Positions 12,600 to 23,370 of a stretch of 64,000 nucleotides of DNA are shown piece after piece (position 1 is the first letter of the stretch; every line of letters starts with the position of its first letter). The notes beneath the pieces were generated by a model that worked only from the letters and a program-made list of their open reading frames with translations, ran no database searches and had not been told where the DNA came from. The position numbers and the translations under genes are program-made. Source of the stretch: Hedera helix (Eukaryota; Streptophyta; Magnoliopsida; Apiales; Araliaceae); assembly GCA_947179155.2 (NCBI GenBank), contig OX359285.1, positions 10,956,010 through 11,020,009 on the forward strand, written 5' to 3'.

Positions 12600-14196
12600 C
12601 ACTCAAGATCTAATTATTGGAGATCCAAACACTGGAATCAAGACAAGAGCTGCAACTTCGAATGAATGCTTTTCCTTAAGCTTTCTCTCTCAAAAGGAAC
12701 CCAAGAAGATCGAAGAAGCCTTAGGAGATTCAAGTTGGATAGAGGCCATGCAAGAGGAGCTAAATCAATTTGAAAGGAACAAAGTTTGGAGATTAGTTGC
12801 CAGGCCTCAGCATAAACCAGTCATTGGCACTAAATGGGTTTTCAGAAACGAGATGGATGAAAATGGTGTGATAACGAGAAACAAAGCAAGACTGGTGGCC
12901 AAAGGTTACTCTCAAGAAGAAGGAATTGGCTACGATGAAAGTTATGCTCCAGTTGCCAGATTGGAAGCAATAAGGATCTTCCTTGCCCATGCTGCACACA
13001 TGAAGTTCAAAGTCTTCCAAATGGATGTCAAGAGTGCTTTTCTAAATGGAGAACTTCAAGAAGAAGTCTACGTGGAACAACCTCCAGGTTTTATCAATCC
13101 AACCTTTTCAAATTATGTTTATAAATTAGATAAAACACTATATGGTATAAAATAAGCACCTAGAGCATGATATGAAACCTTAACTAACTTTCTCATTGAA
13201 AAAGGATTCACTAGAGGAAGAGTAGATACTACCTTATTTTTGAGAAAACATAAGGATAAAACACTGCTAGTTCAGATTTATGTAGATGATATCATATTTG
13301 GTTCTTCTGATGAAAAATTATGCGAAAGATTTGCCAAGCTTATGCAGAGCAAGTTTGAAATGAACATGATGGGAGAACTCAACTTCTTCCTTGGACTACA
13401 AGTAAAGCAGACTAATGAAGGCATATTCATTAATCAAGCCAAATACATCAAAGACTTATTAAAGAAGACTCCTATGCCACCTACTACCAAGCACGACAAA
13501 GATGAAAATGGTAAATCCACTGAAATCACTCAGTACAGAGGTATAATAGGCTCACTATTATATCTTCCCGCTAGCCGACCAGATATAATGTTTGCTACAT
13601 GTATTTGTGCTAGATTTCAGGCTAACCCCAAAGAGTATCATCTATTAGCTGTGAAAAGAATTTTCAAATATCTTAAAGGAACTCCAAATTTAGGATTATG
13701 GTATCCTAAGGAGTCCTCTTTTGATCTAATGGGATACTCAGATGCTGACTATGCAGGATGCAAAATAGACAGAAAGAGCACAAGTGGAATTTGCCAAATG
13801 CTTAGTAGCAGATTTGTCTCTTGGTTTAGTAAGAAGTAGAATTCAGTATCCACATCAACTGCAGAAGCTGAATATATAGCCCCAGACAGTTGTTATGCAC
13901 AAATCCTATGGATGAAGACTCAACTTGCAGACTATGGGTTTCAGCTTAATTCAGTTCCTATATATTGTGATAATACAAGTGCAATTGCTATAACTCATAA
14001 TCCTGTCATGCACTCAAGAACTAAGCACATAGATATAAGATATCATTTCATTAGGGATCATGTACAAAATGACAATCTATCACTTCACTACATCCCAACT
14101 GAAGATCAACTAGCAGATGTGTTTACAAAACCTTTAGATGAATCAAGATTTAATAAACTTATAAGTGAGTTAGGAATGCTAAATCTAGAACCTTAA
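12600..14196 (+). pseudogene. Reverse transcriptase and RNase H of the SIRE-type element
   Basis: This is Copia RT-RNase H, read in a single frame from about 12600 to the stop at 14194. Visible motifs are GTKWVFRNEMDE, NKARLVAKGYSQ, the DVKSAFLNG block (near 13023), the catalytic YVDDII at about 13279, and in RNase H SDADYAG (about 13738), STAEAEYI and RTKHIDIRYHFI. Only three nonsense codons interrupt it: TAA at 13153 and TGA at 13168 (expected Gln and Trp), and TAG at 13837 (expected Gln). This is the best preserved protein of the copy. Upstream integrase is in another frame. Confidence 0.9.
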
Positions 14197-14269
14197 TATA
14201 TATAATATTTTTGGAAGATACTAACTCTGCAGGAAGAAAGGTGTGCAAGGAAAGTAAGCAAAAGACAAG

Positions 14270-14493
14270 TTCGTAGAATGCACTCAACGATCGTCAAGCG
14301 AAGGATCGCAGAGTACGCTTAAAATCGTAGAGTTCACTCTACGATCAACAAGCCAAGAATAGTAGAGCACACTACAAACCGTAGAGTTCACTAAACGGTT
14401 GTCAAGCCAAGGATCGCAGAGTATTCCTCAATCGTAAAGCTAACTCAACGAACATCAACAAAAGAATCAACATGTTAAGAAGGATCGTAAAGC
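14270..14493 (+). repeat. 54-bp hairpin minisatellite between pol and the 3' ORF
   Basis: Four units begin at 14270, 14324, 14378 and 14431, with a fifth partial unit at 14484 (spacing 54, 54, 53, 53). Each unit starts with ATCGTAGAGT-like sequence, two bases, then its reverse complement; at 14324-14345 this inverted repeat is a perfect 10+10 bp. Each unit also carries CAAGCCAAGG and a second ATCGCAGAGT. Units are diverged, but hairpin pairing is partly kept: in the unit at 14378, ACCGTAGAGT is matched by ACTAAACGGT. Confidence 0.88.
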
Positions 14494-14713
14494 TCTGGGG
14501 GCAAAATGGTCATCAACCAACTGAAATGCTCATATCAGAACTTGACACGCATCTCAGCAAACATAGAGGTAAGTTTTTAAATACTTTGAAAACTGCAAGT
14601 CATTTATTTTTTCAAATCAAAAATCTATTATTCCTCTATCTCTCTCTTAATCCTAAACCCTAAGTTTTCAATACTCAGATAAATCGTTCTTCTTGTTTCA
14701 GAAAAACTATTAA

Positions 14714-15262
14714 ATGGCACTTGCTCAAGTCATTCCTGAAAACGAGCTCAACTTCGAAGCCTTCACAACAGCAGATAAGCAGTTCAAAAGAATAATCCAG
14801 TTGCTGGATAAGGCTGGTCTGCGAGAAGCTTTGGGAACAAATACGAGGATTCTATCAAAGCTTGTTCGAGAGTTTTACATCAATAGATCATATGCTAACG
14901 GAACTCTAACCACCACAGTAAAAGGGGTAACTCTCAACCTCATTGCTAAAGAATTTAACCTAGCCCTATGTTTCAAGCAAGGGGGCCTCATATCTCTGAA
15001 TATGGTGAGCATCGAAGAAGACCTGAGAAGAATGCACCACCAAAAGAATCCAGGACTGAAAGGTTTGAAGAAGAAAGAATTTCCTCAAAAATATGAGTTC
15101 CTGGCTGATGTTATAGGTAAATGCCTCTTCTACAAAGACTCAGCTCATGACTCAGTCAGTGAGGTGCAGCTGAAATTAATGACAGCTATAGTCAAGAAGA
15201 TAAACATCAACTATGGCTTCTTGCTGTTGGAATGGATAGGGAACTGGGTCCAAAATGCATAA
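14714..15262 (+). pseudogene. Envelope-position ORF of the SIRE-type element, N-terminal part
   Basis: An ORF of 182 codons starts at the ATG 14714, after the hairpin repeats and a spacer of about 500 bp from the end of pol. It resembles, from memory of the family, the plant transposon protein region that sits 3' of pol in SIRE-like elements: FEAFTTADKQFKRIIQLLDKAG near the start, then LVREFYIN and a NLIAKEFNLAL segment. I see no signal peptide or clear membrane segment in this part. It ends at a TAA and coding-like sequence continues in the same region, so it is the N-terminal part of a larger broken ORF. The function of such ORFs is not established. Confidence 0.7.
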
Positions 15263-17414
15263 AAAGCTTAGGGGACCAGAAAAATGTTTTATAGGAGATT
15301 CATCAGCATTCTCCTTAGATCGTCATTGGGGGATCTGATTGAGCATAATGAGGGAGAAGTCCTAAATACTAACAAGAGAATAACCCAGAGACTCTTTGAC
15401 AACTAGAGGAGGAATCCAGTTGAAAATAAAAAACTATCCCGGTCAGGGGATAGTGAAGGAACGCAGAGTGGTGCAGGACCATCGCTATTGAAAAACACCT
15501 GCAGAAGAAGAATCTCAAGAGGTTAGCAACAAATCTCAGGGGGTCTCATCAGAAAAAGAAAAGGAAAGAGAGCCCTTGAGACTGAAGAACCTCAAGGCTC
15601 ATCAATTGAGGCTCCTGATGCTGCTCCTGAAGGAAAGGCTGCATCAGAGGATGAAAATTCAGATCTGCGAAGGGAAACTCGCAGTAAGTATGAAGTTGAA
15701 GAGGCCATTCCAAAAGAGCCAAGAAGAAAGAGAAGAAGGCTAGTAAAATTAGCCGACAAAGGCTCAGTAGCTAAGGGGGAGCTACTTGAAAATTTTGACA
15801 TTGCTCCAGTTGAGAAGGAGTCATCAAAGCAGCTGAGCCTATGGATGCTCAAACTAAAGGGGAGCCACCAGCTGTTCCTGAGCCAGCAGATGCTCTGACT
15901 GAGGAGGAGACTCAAAAAGACATTTAAATCCTTTCAACCACAATGAATAATGATGAAGAGGATGGCATCGAAATAATAGCCGTCGAAAGAAATAAGCAAA
16001 GACACCTTGACTACAACTGCCTGCTGAAATTCTTGCCACTGATACCATTCCACCGAGCTCTGGTGCACAATGCGTGGGATCAGGTCTTTTGGACCTTCAA
16101 AGCATACCTTAATGTGGTGATTATTGCTCAAGGCTATCCTCAGAATCTATTCTTTGCCCAGAAGCTCATTTCATGCAGCCCCTTTTCACATTCCTTAAGG
16201 CAAAAGGTACACTTTATTCCTCTAGCCCTCATTCCAATTCATACTCCTTCACGGATGTTCAATAAATTTGAGAAGTCATCAAATGCCAACTCTGTATCAA
16301 GCTCTACGATCAACTCTTCCCCGATCGAAGAGTCCCCACCATCTACGACTGGTGGTCAAGAAAGCCTAAATGATCAAGACATAGAGTGCCCTCTAGACTC
16401 TCCCAAGATTCTGCCAACTCCTCAAACAATGCCTCATGTTCCACCTTCAAGACCTCTCTTAACCTACGAGGATATTCCCTCCACCTCTGGTCATGAATAC
16501 TTCCATATTTCGAGCTCTACGGTTGACCAGGGACAATCATCTCAACTCCTCCAAGAAATTCTAGACAAGATATCTCGGCTACCTATAATAGAGGGCTTAA
16601 CTGACTTAACAAGCTATATGCATACAGAGATACAAAAAGATTTGGCATCTAAGTCCCACAAGATTCAACGACGAATGGACGATGTCATTGATGCTGCCAA
16701 TGATCTCTCTCAAAGCTTGAATAAACAATTCTCCACAAGGTTAAAGCAGTTAACGGCAGCAGTCTCTGAAAATCTCAAAGAAAGGGATAAAATATTTCTG
16801 GAAGCTTTGAACAATCATCAGAAGGCAGTCGTCGTCCTTCAAGAAACCAATGACAAATCTATAACACTCCTCAGTAATGAGATCATTGCATTGAAAAACT
16901 CTCTCAGAGAACAAAACATCGATCGGATGACACTTTGTCATTGGCGGAGCAAAAACAAATACTGGTTGACGAACGACTCCAAGCACACCAAGATGATGTT
17001 GCTGCCACTAAGACTCAACTTCAAGAAATTATTCAGGGCATACAGCAGCTTTTAGAACAGGTCGCAAACATTAACGATGCCAACAAGGGGGAGAAGAAAC
17101 TGAGCACAACAGAACAAACGAGAACGAGCTCAGATTACAGAAGAACATGAAGAGCACCTCAAGGGATGAGGATGGTTCAAACATCAATACATCCTCCTAG
17201 ATTCGAAGCAGTACCATCTCATCCCAGACAGGATGAGACATTAAGACCTTCTTCCTCAACTGCGAGGCCAACTAGCTCATAAGAATGGTTCCAAATTAAA
17301 GAAGAAGAAGCTTTGCTGAGGGAAGAAGAACTGAGAAAAGCAGAAGATGAAAGGAGAGCACTCTTCAGGCAGAGGGAAGAAGAAAGAAGAAGACCTCCTA
17401 GTAGAAGGAGATAA
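15263..17414 (+). pseudogene. Envelope-position ORF, C-terminal part with coiled coil
   Basis: This continues the ORF before it, with frame changes. At about 15570-15900 the predicted protein is acidic, then basic (KEPRRKRRR). From 15943 to 17055 one frame runs 370 codons, with a hydrophobic patch near its start (FLPLIPFHRAL, AYLNVVIIAQ), a Ser/Pro/Thr-rich middle, and a long heptad-like region from about 16540. A frameshift near 16930 moves the heptads to another frame (LQEIIQGIQQLLEQVANI, 16935-17150). The end is Glu/Arg-rich (REEELRKAEDERRALF) and stops at 17412. Coiled coils late in this ORF are described for SIRE-type elements. Whether it is an envelope protein cannot be told; I see no convincing terminal anchor. 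Confidence 0.6.
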
Positions 17415-17594
17415 GTTCATAAGTTCATTTTTTTTCATTCAATTGTATTAACTGAATAAACATTAATAAATTCATAATTTTCACTAGAAAATACAGCTGC
17501 TTACTGTATGATTAGGCATTCAATTATTCATATGCATTTTGCCTATTTAATGTGTTCAAATTACTATCTGCTATTTATGTTGTCTTCATCAAAT

Positions 17595-17604
17595 AGAGGG
17601 AGAT
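17595..17604 (+). other. Polypurine tract of the SIRE-type element
   Basis: AGAGGGAGAT directly precedes the 3' LTR start at 17605; it is the plus-strand primer. Confidence 0.8.
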
Positions 17605-19064
17605 TGTTGAACATTGAATGTTTAAATTTGATGATAAGAAATAATGTACAAAGGTTGTGTTAGATAAGATCAAAGCTGTTACGTTGATCTTCTGATATAA
17701 ATGTATGAATTTATAAAGTCTTTTGTGTTGTACTAAGACTTAGTTTTTAGATAGATCAAAACTGTTAGGTTGATCTTTTGTTAATCTAATCGTAGAATGG
17801 ACTCTACGATTTCGGCCCAGAAGACTCTACGATCAACAGACTCTACGATTTCGACCAAGAAGACTCTACGACTAACAGACTATGTACTAAGCGAGAAACC
17901 ATAGAACGGACTCTACGTTCAACAGTATGATAGTAGAGTGAACTCTATGATGACAATAAGAGATGATCCATTACAGAACAATCACAACAACAAGTATATT
18001 CGTAGAGTTGATCATGGAGGGTCGTTGATCAAAAAGGCAAGAGACACCAGACTCTCAGATCAGAAGCTATTTCGTTCAATAAGAACAATCTGCATTGATG
18101 TGACAGAAAAGCTTCTGCAAATCTATCGAAGTAACAAAAGTCAGGGGACTGACCCAAGCACACTATGGAACAGAAAGAAGACTTTCGAAGCAGTAAAGTC
18201 AGAGGACTGTAACCTATCAGTCCTATAGTATTGAAGGAACAAACGACTCTATGAAAGTTGGTGGGAACCTACGACTGACATAACTATCCCCAAGGAAAAA
18301 GAAAACACCCTTCCATGGACTAACAGATCAGATCAAATAATATCTCCTCATAGCATTAATGAGCTATATTAATATAATATTCAGAAGCTCCCTTCTGTGA
18401 GGTAACGGGAAGAAACTAAAGCTACGAGCAGATGTTCGAACGAGAAGAAACTTGAAGCCCTAATTTTTAAATACCAGAGATTTGCGAAAGAAAAAATATT
18501 CAAGCATCACATAAGAAAAGAAAATAAGCAAGAAGTTGAATAAGATCATACAGAGAAGAAAGCTTGCATCGCTACTAAGTCCTTCAGAAACTTATGCTAA
18601 AAGAAACTTAGTAGCTCACCCAAATCTACACCACTCCAGGAGAGTACTTTGTGAACTAGAGTATCCAAGTCTGTTAGACTTGTAGAGTTCTTAGTGAACT
18701 AGAGTTTCAAGACTGCTGGTCTTGAATGAATTTTAGTGATTCTGAAATTGTACAAGTATCCTTAGTGAATTTGCTGCTAGAAGAGCAAAATAGTGGAGTA
18801 GGAGTCTTGTGAACTCTGAACCACTTAAAACCTGGAGTCTTTCTTCTTGTGTCTTTTAATTACTATATCTGCCATATAATTGCTTGTTTAATTCTTAATT
18901 TAACATATCAAGAAAGGGGTAACTAAATCATATTCCGCTGTGCTAAACTTATTGTTTAAGAATTAATTAACGTAAGAAATAGAAGTAAAGAAAATTTTAA
19001 AAAAAATCTATTCAACCCCCCCCCCCCCCCTTCTAGATATCTATCGTGTCATTGGGAACTAACA
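17605..19064 (+). repeat. 3' LTR of the SIRE-type element (longer form)
   Basis: It is 1,460 bp, TGTTGA to AACA, followed by CCTTT. Relative to the 5' LTR it holds about 535 extra bp, including the ACTCTACGAT repeats and a chance ORF at 17938-18228. A run of about 14 C lies near 19017-19030, where the 5' LTR has a shorter C run. Confidence 0.95.
17801..17878 (+). repeat. 39-bp tandem repeat with ACTCTACGAT in the 3' LTR
   Basis: Two 39-bp units (17801-17839, 17840-17878) each contain two copies of ACTCTACGA[T/C], spaced 23 and 16 bp. Related single copies lie nearby at 17789 (inverted), 17910, 17929 (inverted) and 17999 (inverted). The block is absent from the 5' LTR. Confidence 0.88.
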
Positions 19065-19069
19065 CCTTT

Positions 19070-20593
19070 AACGACGAACTTAGTGACATATTTTTATAAA
19101 TTATTTATAAATCACATATAGCCATGGATTGGATCCGTAGCTATATCAATAAATCATAAATTTAATAAACTTTAATAATAAAATTAATAAAAATAATTTT
19201 AGTGACGGATATAATATTAATTAACTAAAAATCAATCTAGGGTGCTTCTAAATTGACTTTTAGCGACGTACAAGCTTTGTAAAATTTAGCAAGTTTACTA
19301 TCTCAAACTCATTTCATTGAATAATTTTATTGTCTTTTGCACACTGTGCAGTAGTATATTTTTAATTGTCAAATTTTATTAGACTTATGAAATTCTTAAA
19401 TTGTGTGAAATAATTATTGTGATAGTTTTTTTTTTTATCTTGTTTTTTTTTAAGCAAATATTTTATACTTTGTACATTTATGTACAAACTTATTATTCAG
19501 TTTTTGAATTCATTAAATTATATTGTTCTTGTTATCTATTATTGGGAAGATATTGCTTATTGTTCAAGCATAACTTAAAGTGTTGAGCAATTCTTTGCAT
19601 GAAATTTGATTTGATAAAATATCAATGGAAATCAATATTGTTTGATACAAATATATACTGAAACTTTACCTCTTTTTATAAGAGTGGTTACCAGTCAGTA
19701 GTGAACTGATTGTGGTTTAGGCAGTTATTGTACTGGCCTCAATTTGTCTAGAGCACTGGTAGGATGATATGCATACTCCTAAGTTATAAATAGGCTGATC
19801 CCCTATTAAATAACCGAATCAATGATTTCTAAGTCTACATGACCTCTTAGAATGATTATTAAGTTCGGTTTAATAGATCAACTTATGGTTTCTAAGTATT
19901 TTTAACTGGCAGAAACCATAATATGTGTGGTTTGACAGACAAACCTTAATATATATAAATGGAAATTTTTTGAACTAAAGGTTCTTTCGAATTCAGACAT
20001 AGTGTGAGTATTTTATTCATTTTGTTGAAATTTGCTGAGCATTTGTAGCTCATCTTTGCAAATATTATTTCATTTGCAGTATTGAAAGATAATCCAGATC
20101 ATTCGATTATGAAGTCCGATGGAAAGAGACACTGTTAGATTAGGTTTATTTTGTTTAGTTGTACTATTTAAAGTCTTTTAAAACTTTGATGTAATAATAA
20201 TACGCTATTTGGAAATCTATGTAACCGAATTCAAAGTTATGAAATATATTATCATCTTTTGATACATCTATTACGTTGTACTTATATTTTTTAGATTGTT
20301 AGAATGTTGTGCTGATTTAGTACAGTATCTATATGAACTATACATCTAATATTGTGAATTTGAAATAGATAGGAATTATTGATATCAAAGAGATATTCAT
20401 GAGACATGAATATATACATCCAAGTGAGGGTATCCAAATACTGTAATTGTTCTGATGAAAACTACTATCTGTTATGGGATACTGTGAACCTGGGATTGAT
20501 AGAAGTTATGTATTATGGAATATTTATAGTTGATTAGTCAGCGTGAGCACCATAATCTGCTACAGGAGGTGTAGAGATTTTTGGGGCGTCACC
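19070..20593 (+). repeat. 5' LTR of Gypsy B, fragment right of the SIRE-type insertion
   Basis: It resumes the LTR of B exactly after the CCTTT duplication and aligns with 24901-26938. Two blocks are missing relative to the 3' LTR: one after 19287 (matching about 25112-25550) and one after 20353 (about 83 bp, flanked by CATCT in the longer copy). It has a TATA-like TTATAAATAGG near 19785 and ends GGGGCGTCAC before a PBS. Confidence 0.9.
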
Positions 20594-20596
20594 GTT

Positions 20597-20608
20597 TGGT
20601 ATCAGAGC
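20597..20608 (+). other. Primer-binding site of Gypsy B
   Basis: TGGTATCAGAGC is an exact initiator tRNA-Met complement, four bases after the LTR end. Confidence 0.93.
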
Positions 20609-20762
20609 TGTAGACTGTAGCTCTAGGGTAGAGGTACCTTAGGATATAGTCTTTGAGTCCATAAAAATTTTAAATACACATAAAATAACCTAAAATGCTT
20701 ATTATCTTTTTGTGTAAAGCTGCTTTATTATAATAACTAATCAAGTAAAAAATTTATATAGG

Positions 20763-21185
20763 ATGGCTGACTCAGATTGGGAAGACTTACCAGAGGTAAT
20801 AGATCCACAAGAGATAGAAAACAAGCAGGAAGAGCTAGTTGTAAGTAAAGCTAAATATGATGTTATAGTTCAAGCAATTATAGACCTAGCCATAGAAGAA
20901 ATTCAGGCGGTAGAAGTAAGAGCTGATGCAGCTGAAAGGTTGTTAGGAGTAGAGAGAGATGTTGTAAATCAATTGAGGATATTACTATTAAAGGCAAAAA
21001 GGGAGAAGCAGATTCTTTAGGCTCAGTTAGAACAAGTTGTTCGAGGATATCGTAACTCATTTGACGAACTAAAATGTAAGGTGATTAGGTATCCGACGGA
21101 GGAAGGTATAACCGATTATCTTATAGATCGATCAGTGGTATGCCACATGATCCAGGATTCCTACGATGAGGCTCATCATCATTAA
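20763..21185 (+). pseudogene. gag N-terminal remnant of Gypsy B
   Basis: From the ATG at 20763 a frame of 85 codons (MADSDWEDLPEV..., rich in Glu, Ala and Val with helical character) ends in TAG at 21018. The same frame continues past the stop as AQLEQVVRGYRNSFDEL and on to the TAA at about 21183. Position just after the PBS and the helical make-up suggest the start of a Gypsy gag, but I do not recognise the family. The stop sits where Gln is plausible. The core gag domain that should follow is missing, so the remnant cannot function. Confidence 0.5.
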
Positions 21186-21739
21186 GTATATTATAGAACT
21201 AGAGTTACCTTCTAGTAGTGTGTAGTAGAAAGTTTTAAAGAGGGAAATCGTTTTGTAACTAGTGATAATATATCACTAGTCGAATATGTAACTTTTATTG
21301 TATGATATACAATATATGTTTATTAAACCGAATGATTATTTAATTGTATGTATGTACTTGTATTTATACTAGTTTACCTATTGACATTATATAAATAGCA
21401 TCACAAAGGGGATTTCAAACATAAATTAATATGAAACCAATAGAGGTAAACTACACACAACAACTATTTGTTATTATATTACCAAGTAAACAAGAAAAAC
21501 CATTACCTATTGAGACCAACGCATATAAAATAACTACGAGTGAGAGCAATGCGTAAATAAAATTCTACAATAATGAGAGAGGTAATAACGAGGGAAAAAG
21601 AAGTTCACAGGGAAAAGTAAAAAAACAACAAAAAGAAGTGGGATGCCATTTCCTTGAATAACTCTAATAAATGGGGAAATAATTATAATAACAATCACAA
21701 TATGGAAAGTAATAAGTAAAACCACCAACAACAAAAAGA

Positions 21740-21955
21740 GATTTGATCTTTGTGGCGTATGTAAAAAGGAATACAAAAGAAGTATATCGTATAAAAACCA
21801 ATTGCCTTACCTGGGGACAACATGGGCATTACTCTAGTCGATGTCCTCATAATAGAAACCAGAATAAAAATAAAATAAATAAAATTGACAAATGTTTTAG
21901 TTGCGGGCCAATAAAGCACATGGTTAGATTTTTGTCTAAAATCTAAAAATCAAAA
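21740..21955 (+). pseudogene. Nucleocapsid zinc-knuckle remnant of Gypsy B
   Basis: The frame from 21743 encodes a damaged CCHC knuckle (CLTWGQHGHYSSRC, with Trp for the second Cys) and, after a basic Asn/Lys linker, part of a second one (CFSCGPIKHMVRF). Paired knuckles are usual at the C-terminus of plant Gypsy gag. Flanking sequence at 21190-21740 and 21960-22470 is AT-rich decay with no domain I can name. Confidence 0.6.
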
Positions 21956-22483
21956 TATAAAGAGAAATCAAAACCCTAATAATAAACTAAGCCAAACAGT
22001 ATTAGAAGTTAGTTAGAGTTGACAGAGGATTCTGACTGTGAAATCCTATGTCATCCCTGAAAATATAGACTCTCCGTAAAGAAAATCGTATAAAGATGGT
22101 AACAAGTATAGTGTAAGGGGTTATCCATAGTAAATGGAAAGTCACAATTTGGTGTCATTGTAGACACGTTAAGTCAGAAGAAATTAAGAGTAATAACAAA
22201 ACAATGAGGTACTGATAAAATATTTTAACCAATTCAAGATTTAGGTAAGAGTTCTAGCAAACTCTACCCAAAAATTCTTCGTTATAAAGAATGTTTCGAC
22301 CTTATTGTACAGAGTCAAAGAAATATAGGAGACAAACAAAGAGTGTCAAAAATGTAAAACCTGAAATCACTTATACTAAGAATAGAAGAAACAAATATGG
22401 GATATTGAACTACGAAGATAAAAATTTGTGTTTTCTTAGTACAAGCACTAAAAGAAGAGATATTAAAAGAACCATATAACTCT

Positions 22484-23188
22484 AAGTTCGCTTTTCACCC
22501 GGGTAGTAATAAAAGATGTAAAGACTTAGTTCAACATATTTAGTGGTCAAAATGAAAAGAGTAATAACAAAATATGTAAGTAAATGTCTCACGTGTCAAA
22601 GAGAATTATTGTCGAACACCTTTGTGGAACGAAGTCGGGGGAAACGACAAATGCTAGAGTGTGAGATAGCTTAATAGAACAAGGTAGTTATACGAATCGT
22701 ACGCAAGACATTTCAAGCACTCAGGACCAACAGAAGGAGTATGCGAATTAACAGAGACAATCAAGAGACTTCAACGTCAAAAGCCACGTATTCTTGACAG
22801 TGTTCCCTTGATAGGGCAAGATACATTTTGGCAATATATGAAAAATTGAGTCCGAAATTATTGGACCATTATAGATATCGAGGAGAATAAGTGAGGTAGC
22901 CTATAAGGCAGTCCTAACTCCTGAGATATGTCACATTCAAAATATGTTTCACGTGTCCGTACTACGAGTCTAGGCAGATCAAGAAAGATTTATCATATGT
23001 GGAAAATTCTTGTCTAGATCATTGATAGGAAGGAACAAGTTGTGAAATAAAGTGATACAATCAGTTAAAGATTATATAAAGAAATCAAAACATCGAAAAA
23101 GTTACGTAGGAGCTCGAGGATAAAATGCAAAAAGATAACTTGGTTTTATTTTGTAGATTACCATCGAATTTCGAGGACGAAATTTTTA
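22484..23188 (+). pseudogene. Integrase and chromodomain end remnants of Gypsy B
   Basis: Frame-shifted pieces of a Gypsy integrase are readable: the zinc-binding region near 22484-22605 (FAFHPGSNKRCKDLVQHI, then SKCLTCQRE), the C-terminal LSPKL...Y segment near 22850, an HVSMLRKY-like stretch near 22950, and a short KVIQSVK-like piece near 23055 where the chromodomain would start. The catalytic core, RT, RNase H and protease are deleted between gag and here. The order and spacing match the end of pol in A2. Confidence 0.6.
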
Positions 23189-23202
23189 TAAGGGGGGGGG
23201 GG
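23189..23202 (+). other. Polypurine tract of Gypsy B
   Basis: A run of ten G preceded by ATA lies five bases before the 3' LTR start TGTAACAATCC, following the GACGAAATTT motif usual in this position in plant Gypsy elements. Confidence 0.85.
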
Positions 23203-23370
23203 TGAATGTAACAATCCAAATTTTTAAAGAATTTTTAAGAATTTTTTTTAATACTAGTAAACATATTTGTATTTAATATTATGTGTAATTACTTTATGTA
23301 ATTAAATTTTGTGTATTGTTATATCTTAACAAATGAAATAAAACATTCAAAAATTAAATTATTAAAACTT

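Larger units (their letters stand above)
7996..19064 (+). mobile_element. SIRE-type Copia retrotransposon, full length with an extra 3' ORF
   Basis: This 11,069-bp element is bounded by TG and CA and by the perfect 5-bp duplication CCTTT (7991-7995 and 19065-19069). The order is 5' LTR, PBS, gag, protease, integrase, RT, RNase H, an envelope-position ORF, PPT, 3' LTR. Large size, a gag with a long coiled-coil tail, YVDD RT and a large ORF after pol match the SIRE clade (soybean SIRE1 relatives) from general knowledge. The paralogous empty site (ACCTTTAGC...) survives at 24894 onward in the other LTR of Gypsy B, which fixes both ends to the base. All coding parts contain stops or frameshifts. 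The LTRs differ by about 6-7% in shared parts (hand count). Confidence 0.95.

Noticed and set aside
14270..14493. Regular direct repeats with palindromes, superficially CRISPR-like
   Set aside because: Units are contiguous 54-bp tandem repeats without unique spacers, in a eukaryotic retroelement; there are no cas genes.
17938..18228. 96-codon ORF in the SIRE-type 3' LTR
   Set aside because: The region is repetitive LTR sequence, deleted from the 5' LTR; no coding support.
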